DNA of 39,756 nucleotides from Pseudomonadota bacterium (GCA_021795255.1 JAJYPQ010000003.1:1-39756), one strand, 5' to 3'. Shown: positions 8,280 to 17,903, counted from the stretch's first letter. Numbers and translations are program-made. Notes: generated by a model from the letters alone, not told the origin.

Positions 8280-10691
8280 TTAGAACAGCCCGCTACTGCG
8301 CACGTTTTGAGGGGGAAGCGGCACGGGCGGCCCCTCACCGGTCACGGTTTTACCGGGCACGGTGCCCTTGATGAAGTATTCGCGCATCGCGTCCGGATTG
8401 GAGGGGCTACAGCGTAGTCCGGTACGGCGATTCACGGTGGCGACGACGATCCCTTTGGGTACGGGAAAGGGTGTATCCGGACGGCCTGCCAAGACCCCGC
8501 CCATATATTGGACCCAGATCGGCAAGGCGGCGTGGGCCCCAACCTCGTAGTGCCCAAGCGATTTGGGCACCGGGAATCCCATCCAGGTGGTGGTTTCGAG
8601 ATAAGGGCTGAATCCCGAGAACCAGGCGTTACGTTCGTGGTTCGACGTGCCTGTCTTACCAGCGATATCTATGCGCTTTAACGATAGAGCGAGTTGACCG
8701 GTTCCGGACCGGATCACGCTCTCCATCATGCTGGTCATGATGAACGCATTCTGCGGACTTATGGCCTGGAAGGCGTAGTGGGGATTGCCGATGCTCGCCG
8801 TAGGGATGCCGCCTACGGGAGGCACTGTAACCGGTTTTACGTGCCAGACGACCTTGCCCTGCTCGTTGACAATCTTACTTAGGAAATACGGCCGCACTCG
8901 ATATCCGCCATTGGCGAATACGGTATAGCCGCGGGCCATCTCCAAAGGTGTGAGCGTGGCGCTGCCCAGGACTAAAGAGAGGCTATGGGGCAACTGGGAT
9001 GCCCGAAATCCAAAACGCTCGGCGTAATGAATGGCGTAACGAATGCCGACTGCCCGAAGTATCCGAATCGATACGAGGTTGATGGATTGGGCCAAACCGA
9101 CGCGCATGCGCGTAAGCCCGCGGAAATGCTCGGAGTAGTTATGGGGACGCCATAGCTCGCCGTGCGCCCCGCTTAAGGCCACGATGGGTGCGCCGCTAAA
9201 GAGGCTCGCTGGGGTGAAGCCCTTGGCGATAGCCGCCGAATAGACGAAAGGCTTGAAGCTCGATCCAGGCTGACGGTGGGCCTGGGTCACACAGTTGAAG
9301 TTGTTGTGGTAGAAATCGAAGCCTCCTACGAGGGCGGCGATCGAGCCGTCCGCGGGACGCAGCGACACGAGTGCCGCGTAGGGGCGCGGGATCTCGGCCA
9401 ATGCCCATTTTTTGGGCCCCTCGTGCTGAAGGTAGATGACGTCGCCTACCGCCAGAATATTGCTGGCTTGCTGAGGCGCCGGGCCTTCGGCGTTTACGTT
9501 GATAAAGGGCGCTGCCCAGGACAAGCCCCCCCAGCCCACGTGTACCTGCCGACGGTCCAAATCATAAGCTTGAACGGAACGGTAGCCCACATGAAGAACG
9601 ATCGCCGGGACCAGCCCGCCCACGGTTGTGTAGTGACGCAAATCGCGATCGAGGCGATGTTGGGTCGTTTGGTCGTTGATCGTCAGGACCGCGGTCGGGC
9701 CGTAGTAACCATGGCGTCTATTGTAGGCCAATAGCCCGTCTCGGACCGCTTGGTCGGCCACGATCTGCTCGTGCGCGCCCAAGGTGGTATAGACCCGGTA
9801 GCCGCCATCGTAGGTTTTCTTACGGCCGAAATGTTTGACCATATACTCGCGAACCATCTCCGCGACATAGCCGGCGTGGACATGGTAATGGATCATGTGC
9901 GCGCGGGTGGCCACGGGAGAGGCGTTCGCGGCCTGGTATTGGGATGCGCTGATGTAGCCCAGGGTCCGCAGGCGTCCGAGCACGTACTGCCGGCGCGCCC
10001 GGGCGTTCTTTGGGTGATCGATGGGGTTGTCGAGCGACGGGGCCTGCGGCAGCCCCGCCAGCATGGCCAATTGGGGGAGCGTGAGCCGCTTGAGCGACTT
10101 TCCGTAGTAGGTATGGGCTGCGGCCTCGAATCCGTAGGCATGATTGCCCAGAAAGACCTTATTGAGGTAGAGCTGCAGAATCTGCTTTTTACTGAGCTCG
10201 CGGGCGATCTTAAAGGCCAGCAAGACCTCGCGAATCTTGCGCGTAAAGGTCTTGTGGGGGTTTAAGAAGTAGTTGCGCGCGACCTGCATGGTGATGGTGC
10301 TGGCGCCTTGGGCCTTGCGGCCGGTCAGAATATCGACCCAGGCGGCGCGCGCGATCCCGAGGATGTCGATGCCTGGGTTGGTGTAAAACGAGCTGTCTTC
10401 GGCCGCTAGGACGGCGTGGATCAAGGTGGGGGGAACCTGGCGGAGGGTGACTGGCATGCGTTCCTCATTGCCAAATTCGGCAATAAGCTTGCCGTGCCGG
10501 GTCAGGACCTGGAGCGGCGCCTTAAGCCGCCTTTGCATGATGTTGTGGACGGATGGCAAGGTCGGCGTGATGACCAGCGCCGTGACGCTTGCGACCAAGA
10601 CGCCGGCCGCGAAAAGGCCGAAGAAAACGAGCAGCAACCGGAATCCAATCCGGCGCTTTAAGGGGACGCCGGGCGTGCTTGAAGAGTCCAT
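8280..10691 (-). CDS. mrcA: Penicillin-binding protein 1A, bifunctional peptidoglycan synthase
   Basis: Polymerises lipid II (glycosyltransferase) and cross-links peptides (transpeptidase) in the periplasm. The 803-residue protein has an N-terminal membrane anchor (about 15-42). The GT51 domain carries the catalytic Glu in AVLAAEDSSFYTNPGID plus GASTITMQVARNYFLNP and RKIREVLLAFKIARELSK. An inserted OB-like region follows. In the transpeptidase domain the nucleophile is in PGSSFKPFVYSAAI (SxxK), with SINLVS as the SxN motif and GKTGTSN as KTG. It is divergently transcribed from pilM, the same arrangement as ponA-pilM in Pseudomonas. The C-terminus lacks any extra domain. Confidence 0.94.
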   Translation of the reverse strand: MDSSSTPGVPLKRRIGFRLLLVFFGLFAAGVLVASVTALVITPTLPSVHNIMQRRLKAPLQVLTRHGKLIAEFGNEERMPVTLRQVPPTLIHAVLAAEDSSFYTNPGIDILGIARAAWVDILTGRKAQGASTITMQVARNYFLNPHKTFTRKIREVLLAFKIARELSKKQILQLYLNKVFLGNHAYGFEAAAHTYYGKSLKRLTLPQLAMLAGLPQAPSLDNPIDHPKNARARRQYVLGRLRTLGYISASQYQAANASPVATRAHMIHYHVHAGYVAEMVREYMVKHFGRKKTYDGGYRVYTTLGAHEQIVADQAVRDGLLAYNRRHGYYGPTAVLTINDQTTQHRLDRDLRHYTTVGGLVPAIVLHVGYRSVQAYDLDRRQVHVGWGGLSWAAPFINVNAEGPAPQQASNILAVGDVIYLQHEGPKKWALAEIPRPYAALVSLRPADGSIAALVGGFDFYHNNFNCVTQAHRQPGSSFKPFVYSAAIAKGFTPASLFSGAPIVALSGAHGELWRPHNYSEHFRGLTRMRVGLAQSINLVSIRILRAVGIRYAIHYAERFGFRASQLPHSLSLVLGSATLTPLEMARGYTVFANGGYRVRPYFLSKIVNEQGKVVWHVKPVTVPPVGGIPTASIGNPHYAFQAISPQNAFIMTSMMESVIRSGTGQLALSLKRIDIAGKTGTSNHERNAWFSGFSPYLETTTWMGFPVPKSLGHYEVGAHAALPIWVQYMGGVLAGRPDTPFPVPKGIVVATVNRRTGLRCSPSNPDAMREYFIKGTVPGKTVTGEGPPVPLPPQNVRSSGLF

Positions 10692-10718
10692 AGTTTCTCA
10701 ATCCGCAGGGTTGTGGTG

Positions 10719-10747
10719 AGTATAAGGGGAAACGTCGCGAGCCCCAA
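10719..10747 (-). promoter_or_regulatory. Candidate promoter of mrcA
   Basis: The minus strand has TATACT (10719-10724) with a weak TTGGGG 17 bp upstream (10742-10747). The -10 matches the consensus at five of six positions and lies about 28 nt from the mrcA start codon. The -35 is poor. Confidence 0.35.
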
Positions 10748-10752
10748 ACCAT

Positions 10753-10782
10753 TTGTCATGGCGCCGTTTTGTGATCTATAGT
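10753..10782 (+). promoter_or_regulatory. Candidate sigma-70 promoter of the pilMNOPQ operon
   Basis: TTGTCA (10753-10758) and TATAGT (10777-10782) are separated by 18 bp. This would give a leader of roughly 50 nt to pilM. It lies back to back with the mrcA promoter candidate in the 151-bp divergent region. Confidence 0.45.
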
Positions 10783-10842
10783 TCAAGGAAGCTCATCTAA
10801 AGAGCGATCTACCGGGCATAAGTTCCGGAAAAAGGGAGGAAT

Positions 10843-11907
10843 TTGGATCTGCCGAGCCGTAAAAAACAACCGCTAGTCGGTTTAGACATCAGCACCTCAT
10901 CGATCAAAGTCCTGGAATTGAGCTCGAGCCAGAACCAGTATCGAGTGGAACGCTATGCCGTTGAACCCTTACCCCAAAACGCGATAGTTGAGCGCGCCAT
11001 AGCTGATATCGAACAGGTGGCAGCGACCGTGGATCGCGCGATGAAGCGGTCCGGGACGAGGTTGCGGCACGTTGCGGTCTCGATTCCGGCGAGCCAGGCG
11101 ATCTGCAAGTCGGTGCGTATGGCGGCGGCGCTGACGGAGACGGAATTGCAGACCCAGATCGAGATGGAGGCCGAACACTACATCCCGTATCCGCTAAACG
11201 AAGTCAATTTGGATTTTCAGGTGATAGGGCCGGCGGAAGACAATGCCGAAGAGGTCGAAGTCCTTATTGCCGCATGCCGCAAAGAGGTCGTCGACGATTA
11301 TCTCGCGGTCATTCAGACCCATGGCTACCAGGCCCTGATCGTCGACCTCGAGACCTATGCTGTAGAGAATGCCTACGCCTTGATCGCCGAGCATATGGCG
11401 GGCGGCGGCATGGAAAAGACGGTCGCGATCTACGATATCGGCGCGACCAGCATGACCTTGAATGTGATGCACAGCAACCGCTCGGTCTACAGCCGGTCGC
11501 ATAGCTTTGGTGGCCGCCAGCTCACGGAGGAAATCCAGCACCGTTACGGTTTATCCTACGAGGAAGCGGGGCTTGCCAAAAAACAGGGGGGCTTGCCGGA
11601 CAACTATCAGGCCGAGGTTTTGCGGCCATTTATGGAGGCCCTCTGCCAGGAGGTTATGCGCGCCCTGCAGTTTTTCTACTCGTCCAGCCCATTCAATAAG
11701 GTCGATCTCGTGTTGTTGGCTGGAGGGTGCGCCCAAATCGCCGGAATCGACAAGATGTTGGCAAGCCGGCTCGGCGTGCCAGCGGCCGTCGCCAACCCCT
11801 TTTCGAGCATGACCTTGGCCGGGCGGGTCAAGCCGCAGCTCTTCGTTAATGAGACACCTTCTCTTATGGCTGCCTGCGGTCTGGCGCTACGGGGCTTCCA
11901 TCTATGA
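10843..11907 (+). CDS. pilM: Type IV pilus inner-membrane platform protein PilM
   Basis: Cytoplasmic actin-like ATP-binding protein that binds the N-terminal tail of PilN and links the pilus platform to the motor. The 354 residues include the phosphate 1 motif VGLDISTSSIKVLELS near the N-terminus, AIYDIGATSMTLNV (phosphate 2), and VLLAGGCAQIAGIDKMLASRLG (adenosine loop). The start appears to be TTG at 10843. A strong GGGAGG lies only 3 nt before it, closer than usual, and no other ATG, GTG or TTG is available upstream in frame. First gene of pilMNOPQ; its stop overlaps pilN by 4 bp. Confidence 0.94.
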   Translation: MDLPSRKKQPLVGLDISTSSIKVLELSSSQNQYRVERYAVEPLPQNAIVERAIADIEQVAATVDRAMKRSGTRLRHVAVSIPASQAICKSVRMAAALTETELQTQIEMEAEHYIPYPLNEVNLDFQVIGPAEDNAEEVEVLIAACRKEVVDDYLAVIQTHGYQALIVDLETYAVENAYALIAEHMAGGGMEKTVAIYDIGATSMTLNVMHSNRSVYSRSHSFGGRQLTEEIQHRYGLSYEEAGLAKKQGGLPDNYQAEVLRPFMEALCQEVMRALQFFYSSSPFNKVDLVLLAGGCAQIAGIDKMLASRLGVPAAVANPFSSMTLAGRVKPQLFVNETPSLMAACGLALRGFHL

Positions 11908-12479
11908 TGCGCCTTAATCTCCTGCCCTGGCGCGAGCAACGGCGCAAGGAACTTGACCACCGCTTGATACGGCAGGCGGCGATAGCCTGGGTGGCCGTGC
12001 TGGTCGTGCTTTTCTATGCCCATATACAGTTGGCGAGCGTCATTTCTCACCAGCAGGCGCGGAACAGTTATCTGCAACAGCAGATCGCGCTCATGAATTC
12101 CAAGATCCAAAAGATCACGGCCATTAAGAAGGCGCGAGCCGCGCTGCTCGCGCGCATGCACGTCATTCAGACCCTGCAGATGGATCGCATGCAGATCGTC
12201 CACACCTTCAATAACCTGGCGAGCTCTGTGCCAGCTGGCGTTTATCTCACGTCGTTTGCCCAAGCCAACACGACCTTTACGATCTCGGGGGCGGCCCAAT
12301 CGAACGAGCGCGTGTCGCAGTTCATGCGTAACCTGGCGACCTCGCGATCATTTACAAACCCGATTCTTGAAGTCATCACGGTGGTAAAAAGCGGCAATGG
12401 GCACTTGAGTCTTTTTACTCTCACGGTCCAGAGTAAGACCATGACACCCACTAAAAAGCCTATAGCGGGAAGGGGATAG
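11904..12479 (+). CDS. pilN: Type IV pilus assembly protein PilN
   Basis: Bitopic inner-membrane protein of the pilus alignment complex. The N-terminus MMRLNLLPWREQRRKEL is the conserved PilM-binding tail (consensus INLLPWRE). One membrane helix follows at about 25-46, then a coiled-coil stretch (QQARNSYLQQQIALMNSKIQKI) and a periplasmic ferredoxin-like domain. The start codon overlaps the pilM stop (ATGA). The length of 191 residues is normal for the family. Confidence 0.93.
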   Translation: MMRLNLLPWREQRRKELDHRLIRQAAIAWVAVLVVLFYAHIQLASVISHQQARNSYLQQQIALMNSKIQKITAIKKARAALLARMHVIQTLQMDRMQIVHTFNNLASSVPAGVYLTSFAQANTTFTISGAAQSNERVSQFMRNLATSRSFTNPILEVITVVKSGNGHLSLFTLTVQSKTMTPTKKPIAGRG

Positions 12480-12481
12480 CC

Positions 12482-13084
12482 GTGGATTGGCAACAGACCA
12501 TCGAAGACCTGAAGAACGTTGACCTCAACAACCTTTCGGCATCCCCGTATTCGGTCAAGGTCGTGGGTGTCGGCGTGTCGTGCGTGCTGCTTTTGGCGCT
12601 CGGATATTGGTTTTTCATAAGCGGCCAGATTCATACTGACGAAGGTCTTCATAGTCAGGAGGTAATGCTAAAGCAGCAGTTCGTTCAGCAGAAAATGGAG
12701 GCCGAGGATTTGCCGGCCTACCAGCGCCAAATGAAAAAAATGAAGGTGCTGTTCGGAGGCCTGCTTCAGGAGCTGCCTAATACTACCCACATGCCTGAGT
12801 TCGTGACGGAGGTTACGAAAGCCGGTAAGAGCAGCGGCTTGCAGTTTTTGCTCTTAAAACCGAAGGGCGAGGTCTCGAAAAATTTCTATGCGGAGTTGCC
12901 CATTGAATTGACGGTCAGTGGGACTTATGCCCAACTCGGGCATTTCGTCGGTGATATCGCGGCTCTCCCACGCATCGTAACGCTCGGTCACGTCACAGTG
13001 ACGGCCAAGAAAGGGAACTTGCTCTCTCTGTCCATGACCGCTAAGACCTATCGCTACCTCAAGCACCGGGTTATCAAGAAATGA
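12482..13084 (+). CDS. pilO: Type IV pilus assembly protein PilO
   Basis: Partner of PilN in the inner-membrane alignment complex. The 200-residue protein has a short cytoplasmic segment, one membrane helix (about 26-46, VVGVGVSCVLLLALGYWFFI), a coiled coil (EVMLKQQFVQQKMEAEDLPAYQRQMKKM) and a periplasmic domain containing ELPIELTVSGTYAQLGHFVGDIAALPRIV, the typical PilO signature. It starts with GTG two bases after the pilN stop and overlaps pilP by 4 bp. Confidence 0.92.
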   Translation: MDWQQTIEDLKNVDLNNLSASPYSVKVVGVGVSCVLLLALGYWFFISGQIHTDEGLHSQEVMLKQQFVQQKMEAEDLPAYQRQMKKMKVLFGGLLQELPNTTHMPEFVTEVTKAGKSSGLQFLLLKPKGEVSKNFYAELPIELTVSGTYAQLGHFVGDIAALPRIVTLGHVTVTAKKGNLLSLSMTAKTYRYLKHRVIKK

Positions 13085-13578
13085 ATACGCGCCTATTGAC
13101 GACATTAGCCATGTGCGCCCTTTTAGGGGGGTGCTCGGGTACCGGGAGCATGGCGAACCTCCAGCAGTTCGTGGCAACCGCGGATGCTGGTTATCGCCCG
13201 CCTGTGAAGCCCGTGCCGAAGATCGCAGCGCCTCACGTCGTGGCTTTCGACATGCATCATTTTATTGACCCTTTTGAGCCCTTCTCGATGCGCTTGGCCA
13301 GGCGCGGCCCGAATCCGAACCTTCATGTCCCTAAAGGGCCCCTTCAGCGCTATCCTTTGGATGCGCTCAGAGTGGTTGGGACGCTGTCGACGGGACATAA
13401 ACTTTGGGCCCTGATTACGACTCCCCATGGCGCCACACATCGAGCACAAGTAGGTACCGATGTGGGTGAACATTACGGCACCATCGTGCGCATAACGCCT
13501 AAAAAGATCTATATCGTCGAAACCGTTGCGGGTCCAACCGGCTGGGTCAAGCAGCCTGCGACTCTAGAAATTAAGTGA
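13081..13578 (+). CDS. pilP: Type IV pilus lipoprotein PilP
   Basis: Periplasmic lipoprotein that connects PilNO to the secretin PilQ. The lipobox LGGC (Cys19) follows a short hydrophobic signal (MNTRLLTTLAMCALLGGC). A disordered Pro-rich stretch is followed by the HQ-type beta-domain (LDALRVVGTLSTGHKLWALITTPHGATHRAQVGTDVG), as in other PilP proteins. It overlaps pilO (ATGA). The 165 residues match the usual size. Confidence 0.93.
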   Translation: MNTRLLTTLAMCALLGGCSGTGSMANLQQFVATADAGYRPPVKPVPKIAAPHVVAFDMHHFIDPFEPFSMRLARRGPNPNLHVPKGPLQRYPLDALRVVGTLSTGHKLWALITTPHGATHRAQVGTDVGEHYGTIVRITPKKIYIVETVAGPTGWVKQPATLEIK

Positions 13579-13592
13579 TAAGGGAGCCCATC

Positions 13593-16148
13593 ATGATGAG
13601 AACCAAGCTTGTGGCCATTGCGCTGACCGTGTCGGCGCTGGCCATGGCGCACGCCGCTACCCTCACTGGGCTTTCCTGGGCCTCCATAGCCGGTAAACCC
13701 GCGCTCAGGCTCAATATGACCGGGCTCGGTCACGGACGGGTCGAGAGTCTTCACCATGGCCGGCTGTTGCGCATCCGGCTGACGCGCACCAAGATGGGGG
13801 TTCAAGTGAAGGACCTGCCGGGTATGGGGGCCGTAAAGGGCGTGTACCCCTACTTAGCTGACCGCGGTCGCGGCGTTAACGTCGATGTCCTGCTCACGAA
13901 GGCTGGATCAATGCGCTTGACGCGCACCGCTTACGGTTATGACGCCCGATTAGGCGGCATCGCGGAAGCCATGGTCTCACCGCAAAAAGGGTCGGCCCAC
14001 GTTCAGCCGAAGGCGGCGTCCGCCCCGCGGGCCGCCCAGGGCCCGAATGCCCTCACGAAGCTCAGCTATTTTGCTTTTCCAGGTAATAAGATCGAGCTCC
14101 ATCTCGTGACCAAGCGCCAGGCCGCGGCCCCTTCGGCCTTCGTGTTGGTGCATCCGGCCATGGTGGTGTTGGATATCCCCAATACCGTGCTCAAGGCGTC
14201 GTCGGATCACCTCAAAGTCGGCGCCGGCGATGTCCAGAATGTGACCGCCGTCGAAGCCAACAACATGACACGCGTTGTCATTCGGCTCGTGAACCCCGCG
14301 GCCTACCGCGCCTACGTCCGCCCACACGCGATCAATGTGATTATCGCAAGCCCGAACGTCGCCATAGCCGAGGCCAAGGTAGCTGTACCGCGGGCACCAG
14401 TATTACCCCTACCGCGCTCCTCGCAAGGCCGCTACGCCATTCGCGCCGTCAAGTTCCATCGCGGGCGCAACGGCGCGGCCAAGCTCCAGGTTCGCCTGTC
14501 GAGCTCCAACGTGGCCGTGAGTGTTCACAACCGCGGCCACCAGATCGTGCTCACCTTCCATAACACCCGACTGGGCCAGAGTCAGCAGCGTAAGCTGGTG
14601 GTTACAGACTTTGCAACGCCCGTAGATACGATCCAGACCTTTCAGGATGGCCGGAATGCGCGCATGGTCTTGCATGCGTATGGCCACTATACCCAGATGG
14701 GTTACCAGGCCCAGCGCCAGTTTGTGTTGCGCGTGACGCCGATCTCCCGGCGCGCTTACAAAGCGATCCAACGGCAAAAAAACCGGTTCGCGAGCCGTAA
14801 GATCTCTTTGAACTTCCAGCGCATCGGGGTGCGCGCGGCGCTTCAGGTGTTGGCCAACTTTAGCGGGCTCAATTTCGTGACCAGCAACGCGGTTCACGGC
14901 ACGCTCACGCTCGAGCTCCACGACGTGCCCTGGAAGCAGGCCCTCGACCTGATCCTCAGGACCAAAAATCTCGGTATGAAGCGGACCGGGAACATCATCT
15001 TGGTGGCTCCCGCGGCGCAAATGGCCCAGGAGGAGCAGGCCCACCTTAAGGCCCAGGCCCAGGCCCGGAAATTGGAGCCGCTTGAGACCGTGTTGATTCG
15101 CATGAATTATGCGAAGGCTTCGAGTATTGCCAATCTCCTCAAGTCGACCCGGACCGTCGGGGGCCAGGGGTCTCACCCGATGCCGTTTAGCTCGGTGAAC
15201 TACAGCAAGGCTACCACCGAATCGACTTCGTTGTTGTCGAAGCGCGGCCAGGTGACAGTCGATAAGCGTACGAATTCGCTGATCATCCAAGACACACCGC
15301 AGCGTATCCGCGCTATCCGCCGTTTGATATCGAAGCTCGATCGGCCGGTACGCCAAGTCTTGATCGAGGCACGCTTGGTTGAAGCCAACGATGGCTTCAA
15401 CAAGAGTCTCGGGGCCCAGCTCGGGCTCAATTATTCCTACAGCACGCCCTCGACCGGGGTTTCCACCTGTCCTGCTGCTCAGTGCGCGGGTTCCGGCGGT
15501 TCTACCGCACCGGGTCTCCCATCGACGACTGCGGGCACGCTCTCGAGCACGGGTATCGGGGCCTTTAACGTGAACCTGCCGTCGGTGGGAGTCGGGAGTA
15601 GCTTGCCAGCTACTTTTGCCCTCACGATCGCGAAATTGGCGAATAACAACCTCTTGAACCTGGAGTTGTCGGCCTTGCAGGCGGAGAACAAGGGCAAGAT
15701 CATCTCGAGCCCGCGCCTCATTACCGCGAACGACCGTAAGGCCGACATCAAGCAAGGTCAAGAGCAGTTCTTCAATCTCGGGTTTGGGCAAAGCATGCTG
15801 CAGCAGGCGGTGCTGGGTCTGTCCGTCACGCCCCAGATCACGCCTGACAACCGCATCATTATGTCGGTCAAGATCACCGATAACAGTTTTGCCAACGCGA
15901 CGGCCGGCACCTTGGATGAAAAAAGCTTGAAGACGCAGGTGTTGGTAAATAACGGCCAGACGGTCGTGATCGGCGGCATCTACCAGAACAGCCGCTTGCG
16001 CACGGTGACCAAAGTGCCATTCCTAGGCAACCTACCCATCCTTGGCTATCTGTTCCGGAACACCGTGGTCAATAATACCCGTTCCGAACTTTTGATTTTC
16101 TTGACGCCACGGATCCTAGCGCCCTCGCTCTCCCTGCAATCGGGTTGA
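13593..16148 (+). CDS. pilQ: Type IV pilus secretin PilQ
   Basis: Outer-membrane secretin through which the pilus emerges. From the ATG at 13593 it has 851 residues. This start has AGGGAG six nt upstream and gives a clean signal peptide (MMRTKLVAIALTVSALAMAHAA), unlike the in-frame GTG at 13575. Order of domains: two AMIN peptidoglycan-binding domains (about 25-125 and 150-255), an additional beta-domain, an STN/N0 domain (ISLNFQRIGVRAALQVLANFSGLNFV), a secretin N domain (TVLIRMNYAKASSIANLLKS), and the secretin core ending in KVPFLGNLPILGYLFRN. Last gene of the pil operon; aroK follows after a strong hairpin. Confidence 0.95.
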   Translation: MMRTKLVAIALTVSALAMAHAATLTGLSWASIAGKPALRLNMTGLGHGRVESLHHGRLLRIRLTRTKMGVQVKDLPGMGAVKGVYPYLADRGRGVNVDVLLTKAGSMRLTRTAYGYDARLGGIAEAMVSPQKGSAHVQPKAASAPRAAQGPNALTKLSYFAFPGNKIELHLVTKRQAAAPSAFVLVHPAMVVLDIPNTVLKASSDHLKVGAGDVQNVTAVEANNMTRVVIRLVNPAAYRAYVRPHAINVIIASPNVAIAEAKVAVPRAPVLPLPRSSQGRYAIRAVKFHRGRNGAAKLQVRLSSSNVAVSVHNRGHQIVLTFHNTRLGQSQQRKLVVTDFATPVDTIQTFQDGRNARMVLHAYGHYTQMGYQAQRQFVLRVTPISRRAYKAIQRQKNRFASRKISLNFQRIGVRAALQVLANFSGLNFVTSNAVHGTLTLELHDVPWKQALDLILRTKNLGMKRTGNIILVAPAAQMAQEEQAHLKAQAQARKLEPLETVLIRMNYAKASSIANLLKSTRTVGGQGSHPMPFSSVNYSKATTESTSLLSKRGQVTVDKRTNSLIIQDTPQRIRAIRRLISKLDRPVRQVLIEARLVEANDGFNKSLGAQLGLNYSYSTPSTGVSTCPAAQCAGSGGSTAPGLPSTTAGTLSSTGIGAFNVNLPSVGVGSSLPATFALTIAKLANNNLLNLELSALQAENKGKIISSPRLITANDRKADIKQGQEQFFNLGFGQSMLQQAVLGLSVTPQITPDNRIIMSVKITDNSFANATAGTLDEKSLKTQVLVNNGQTVVIGGIYQNSRLRTVTKVPFLGNLPILGYLFRNTVVNNTRSELLIFLTPRILAPSLSLQSG

Positions 16149-16153
16149 TTTGT

Positions 16154-16188
16154 CGCCCTCATGCTGGCATAAGAGCCGCATGAGGGCG
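16154..16188 (+). repeat. Strong hairpin between pilQ and aroK covering the aroK start codon
   Basis: Arms CGCCCTCATG (16154-16163) and CATGAGGGCG (16179-16188) are perfectly complementary over 10 bp. The inner bases add C-G, a bulged T, and GGC/GCC around a six-base loop (16169-16174), giving about 14 pairs. No T-tract follows directly, so it is not a standard intrinsic terminator. The aroK ATG (16180-16182) lies inside the 3' arm. Confidence 0.75.
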
Positions 16189-16719
16189 CCATGGGGTATT
16201 TTCCTAGTAGGACCGATGGGGGTCGGGAAGTCGACCATCGGGCGCCATCTTGCGGACTCTCTGGGGCGCGAGTTTTGCGACTCGGATCATGAGATCGAGT
16301 CGCGCACCGGGGCGAGCGTTTCGCTGATTTTCGCGGTTGAGGGAGAGGCGGGCTTTCGGCGCTGGGAGACTACGGTCCTAGAAGATCTCACGAACCGTCC
16401 GAACCTCGTGCTCGCGACTGGCGGAGGAGCGATTCTCGCGGAAGCGAACCGCGCCCTTTTAAAGGCGCGAGGGAAGACCATCTACCTCCATGCCGATTGC
16501 GCGACCTTGTGGGAACGCGTGCGTAAGGACCGAAATCGGCCTCTGCTCCAGACCGATAACCCTCGCCTCCGCCTCGAGACTCTGTATCATGAGCGCGAGG
16601 CCCTCTATCGGGAAGTCGCGGATCTTATTGTCGATACCCAGGGGCGTTCCCCTCAGTCGGCAGCCCGGCTCATTGTCTGTGGCTTAAGGAAACTGAACCG
16701 TGTCGACTATGATGCTTGA
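16180..16719 (+). CDS. aroK: Shikimate kinase
   Basis: Phosphorylates shikimate at O3 in the chorismate pathway. With the ATG at 16180 the protein has 179 residues and begins [19 protein letters not shown], with the Walker A motif at about 11-19. [11 protein letters not shown] and ATGGGAIL are the shikimate-binding and GGG motifs; RNRPLL is in the lid region. A TTG at 16150 would add ten unconserved residues and is less likely. The start codon is inside a stable hairpin, which may limit translation. The gene overlaps the aroB start by 20 bp and follows pilQ, as in Pseudomonas. Confidence 0.93.
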   Translation: MRAPWGIFLVGPMGVGKSTIGRHLADSLGREFCDSDHEIESRTGASVSLIFAVEGEAGFRRWETTVLEDLTNRPNLVLATGGGAILAEANRALLKARGKTIYLHADCATLWERVRKDRNRPLLQTDNPRLRLETLYHEREALYREVADLIVDTQGRSPQSAARLIVCGLRKLNRVDYDA

Positions 16720-17767
16720 TCTCCCCCAAGGGGCCTATCCTATCCACATCGGTCCGCAGCTTTTGCAAGACGCCGCGCTCTTGTCTTCGACCGTGAGCGG
16801 GCAGAGGGCGGCCGTGATCACGAACACCGTTGTAGGACCCCTCTATGGACACTGGCTGTCGGACGCCCTGGCGCGGTTTCACCCGGTGGTCGTCGTCCTT
16901 CCAGACGGGGAACCGCAGAAGGCGCTTGGTACGATCGATTATGTCGTAGGCGAGCTTTTGAAGGCGCGGTGCGACCGGCAAACCACACTGTTTGCCCTAG
17001 GTGGCGGGGTGATCGGCGATATAACCGGTTTCGTGGCCTCGGTGTATCAGCGCGGCGTGCCGTTTGTTCAGATCCCCACCACCTTGTTGTCGCAGGTCGA
17101 TTCCTCGGTCGGAGGCAAGACGGGCGTGAATCATGCCCTAGGGAAAAATATGATCGGCAGCTTTTATCAGCCGAAGGCGGTCATCATAGACACCACGACG
17201 CTCACGACCTTGCCGGACCGGGAATTGTCCGCAGGGCTTGCCGAGGTCATAAAGTATGGCGTTTTGGGGGACTATGGGTTCTTCGTGTGGCTCGAGAGCC
17301 ATATGGAGGCGTTGCGTGCCCGCGACCTCGAGGCCCTGACGTTCGCGATCGAGACTTCGTGTCGCAACAAGGCACGGATAGTCGAGGCCGACGAAAAGGA
17401 AGCGGGGCTTAGGGCCTTGCTCAATTTAGGTCATACGTTCGGGCATGCGATTGAAGCGGGAATGGGCTACGGGCAATGGCTGCATGGTGAAGCGGTCGCA
17501 GTGGGCATGGTCATGGCCGCGCGTCTCTCGGAACGCTTAGGCGGGCTTAGAGCCTCCGACGTCGCGCGTTTGCGCGACTTGGTCGCGGCCGCAGGTCTCC
17601 CCACCCGACCGCCGGAAATGAGCGTCGAGCGGTTCTTGGAGCTTATGGCGGTCGACAAGAAGGCGCTTGGCGGAGAACTCCGCTTCGTGTTGCCCCGGGC
17701 GCTTGGCGACGCATTCATCACCAAGGACGTCCCGCTCGACACGTTGCGGGACCTGCTGAGCTCTTGA
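16700..17767 (+). CDS. aroB: 3-dehydroquinate synthase
   Basis: Second step of the shikimate pathway, converting DAHP to 3-dehydroquinate with NAD and a divalent metal. The 355-residue protein has the NAD-binding [22 protein letters not shown], the [20 protein letters not shown] signature, and metal ligands in [19 protein letters not shown] and [14 protein letters not shown] at 16700 has AAGGA nine nt upstream; ATG codons at 16709 and 16712 are alternative starts. It overlaps aroK, so the two are coupled. Confidence 0.95.
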   Translation: MSTMMLDLPQGAYPIHIGPQLLQDAALLSSTVSGQRAAVITNTVVGPLYGHWLSDALARFHPVVVVLPDGEPQKALGTIDYVVGELLKARCDRQTTLFALGGGVIGDITGFVASVYQRGVPFVQIPTTLLSQVDSSVGGKTGVNHALGKNMIGSFYQPKAVIIDTTTLTTLPDRELSAGLAEVIKYGVLGDYGFFVWLESHMEALRARDLEALTFAIETSCRNKARIVEADEKEAGLRALLNLGHTFGHAIEAGMGYGQWLHGEAVAVGMVMAARLSERLGGLRASDVARLRDLVAAAGLPTRPPEMSVERFLELMAVDKKALGGELRFVLPRALGDAFITKDVPLDTLRDLLSS

Positions 17768-17834
17768 GCCGTTCAACTCCCCCCGGTGACGACGGCCGGG
17801 GCGCGGATGGCGCTCCGTGGCCCCGGGGCTTTCG

Positions 17835-17863
17835 TTGAATCCCCTATGCCTAGGCAGTATACT
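17835..17863 (+). promoter_or_regulatory. Candidate sigma-70 promoter of gltBD-hemE
   Basis: TTGAAT (17835-17840) and TATACT (17858-17863) have an ideal 17-bp spacer. A start near 17870 would give a 35-nt leader to gltB. A GC-rich hairpin (CCCCGG 17781-17786, CCGGGG 17796-17801) without a T-tract lies upstream, after aroB. Confidence 0.5.
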
Positions 17864-17903
17864 CGGTGGCCCTCTTTGTGACGGCCTTGACCGTTCCTAA
17901 CCA

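Noticed and set aside
10843..10851. CTG at 10849 as the pilM start, because it has better spacing from GGGAGG
   Set aside because: CTG starts are very rare and the TTG at 10843 gives a start consistent with the family; the short spacing is noted but not decisive.
14409..15791. A 460-codon open frame antisense to pilQ
   Set aside because: It lies wholly within the well-supported secretin gene on the other strand, has no ribosome-binding site and no recognisable domain; long antisense frames are expected in GC-rich coding DNA.
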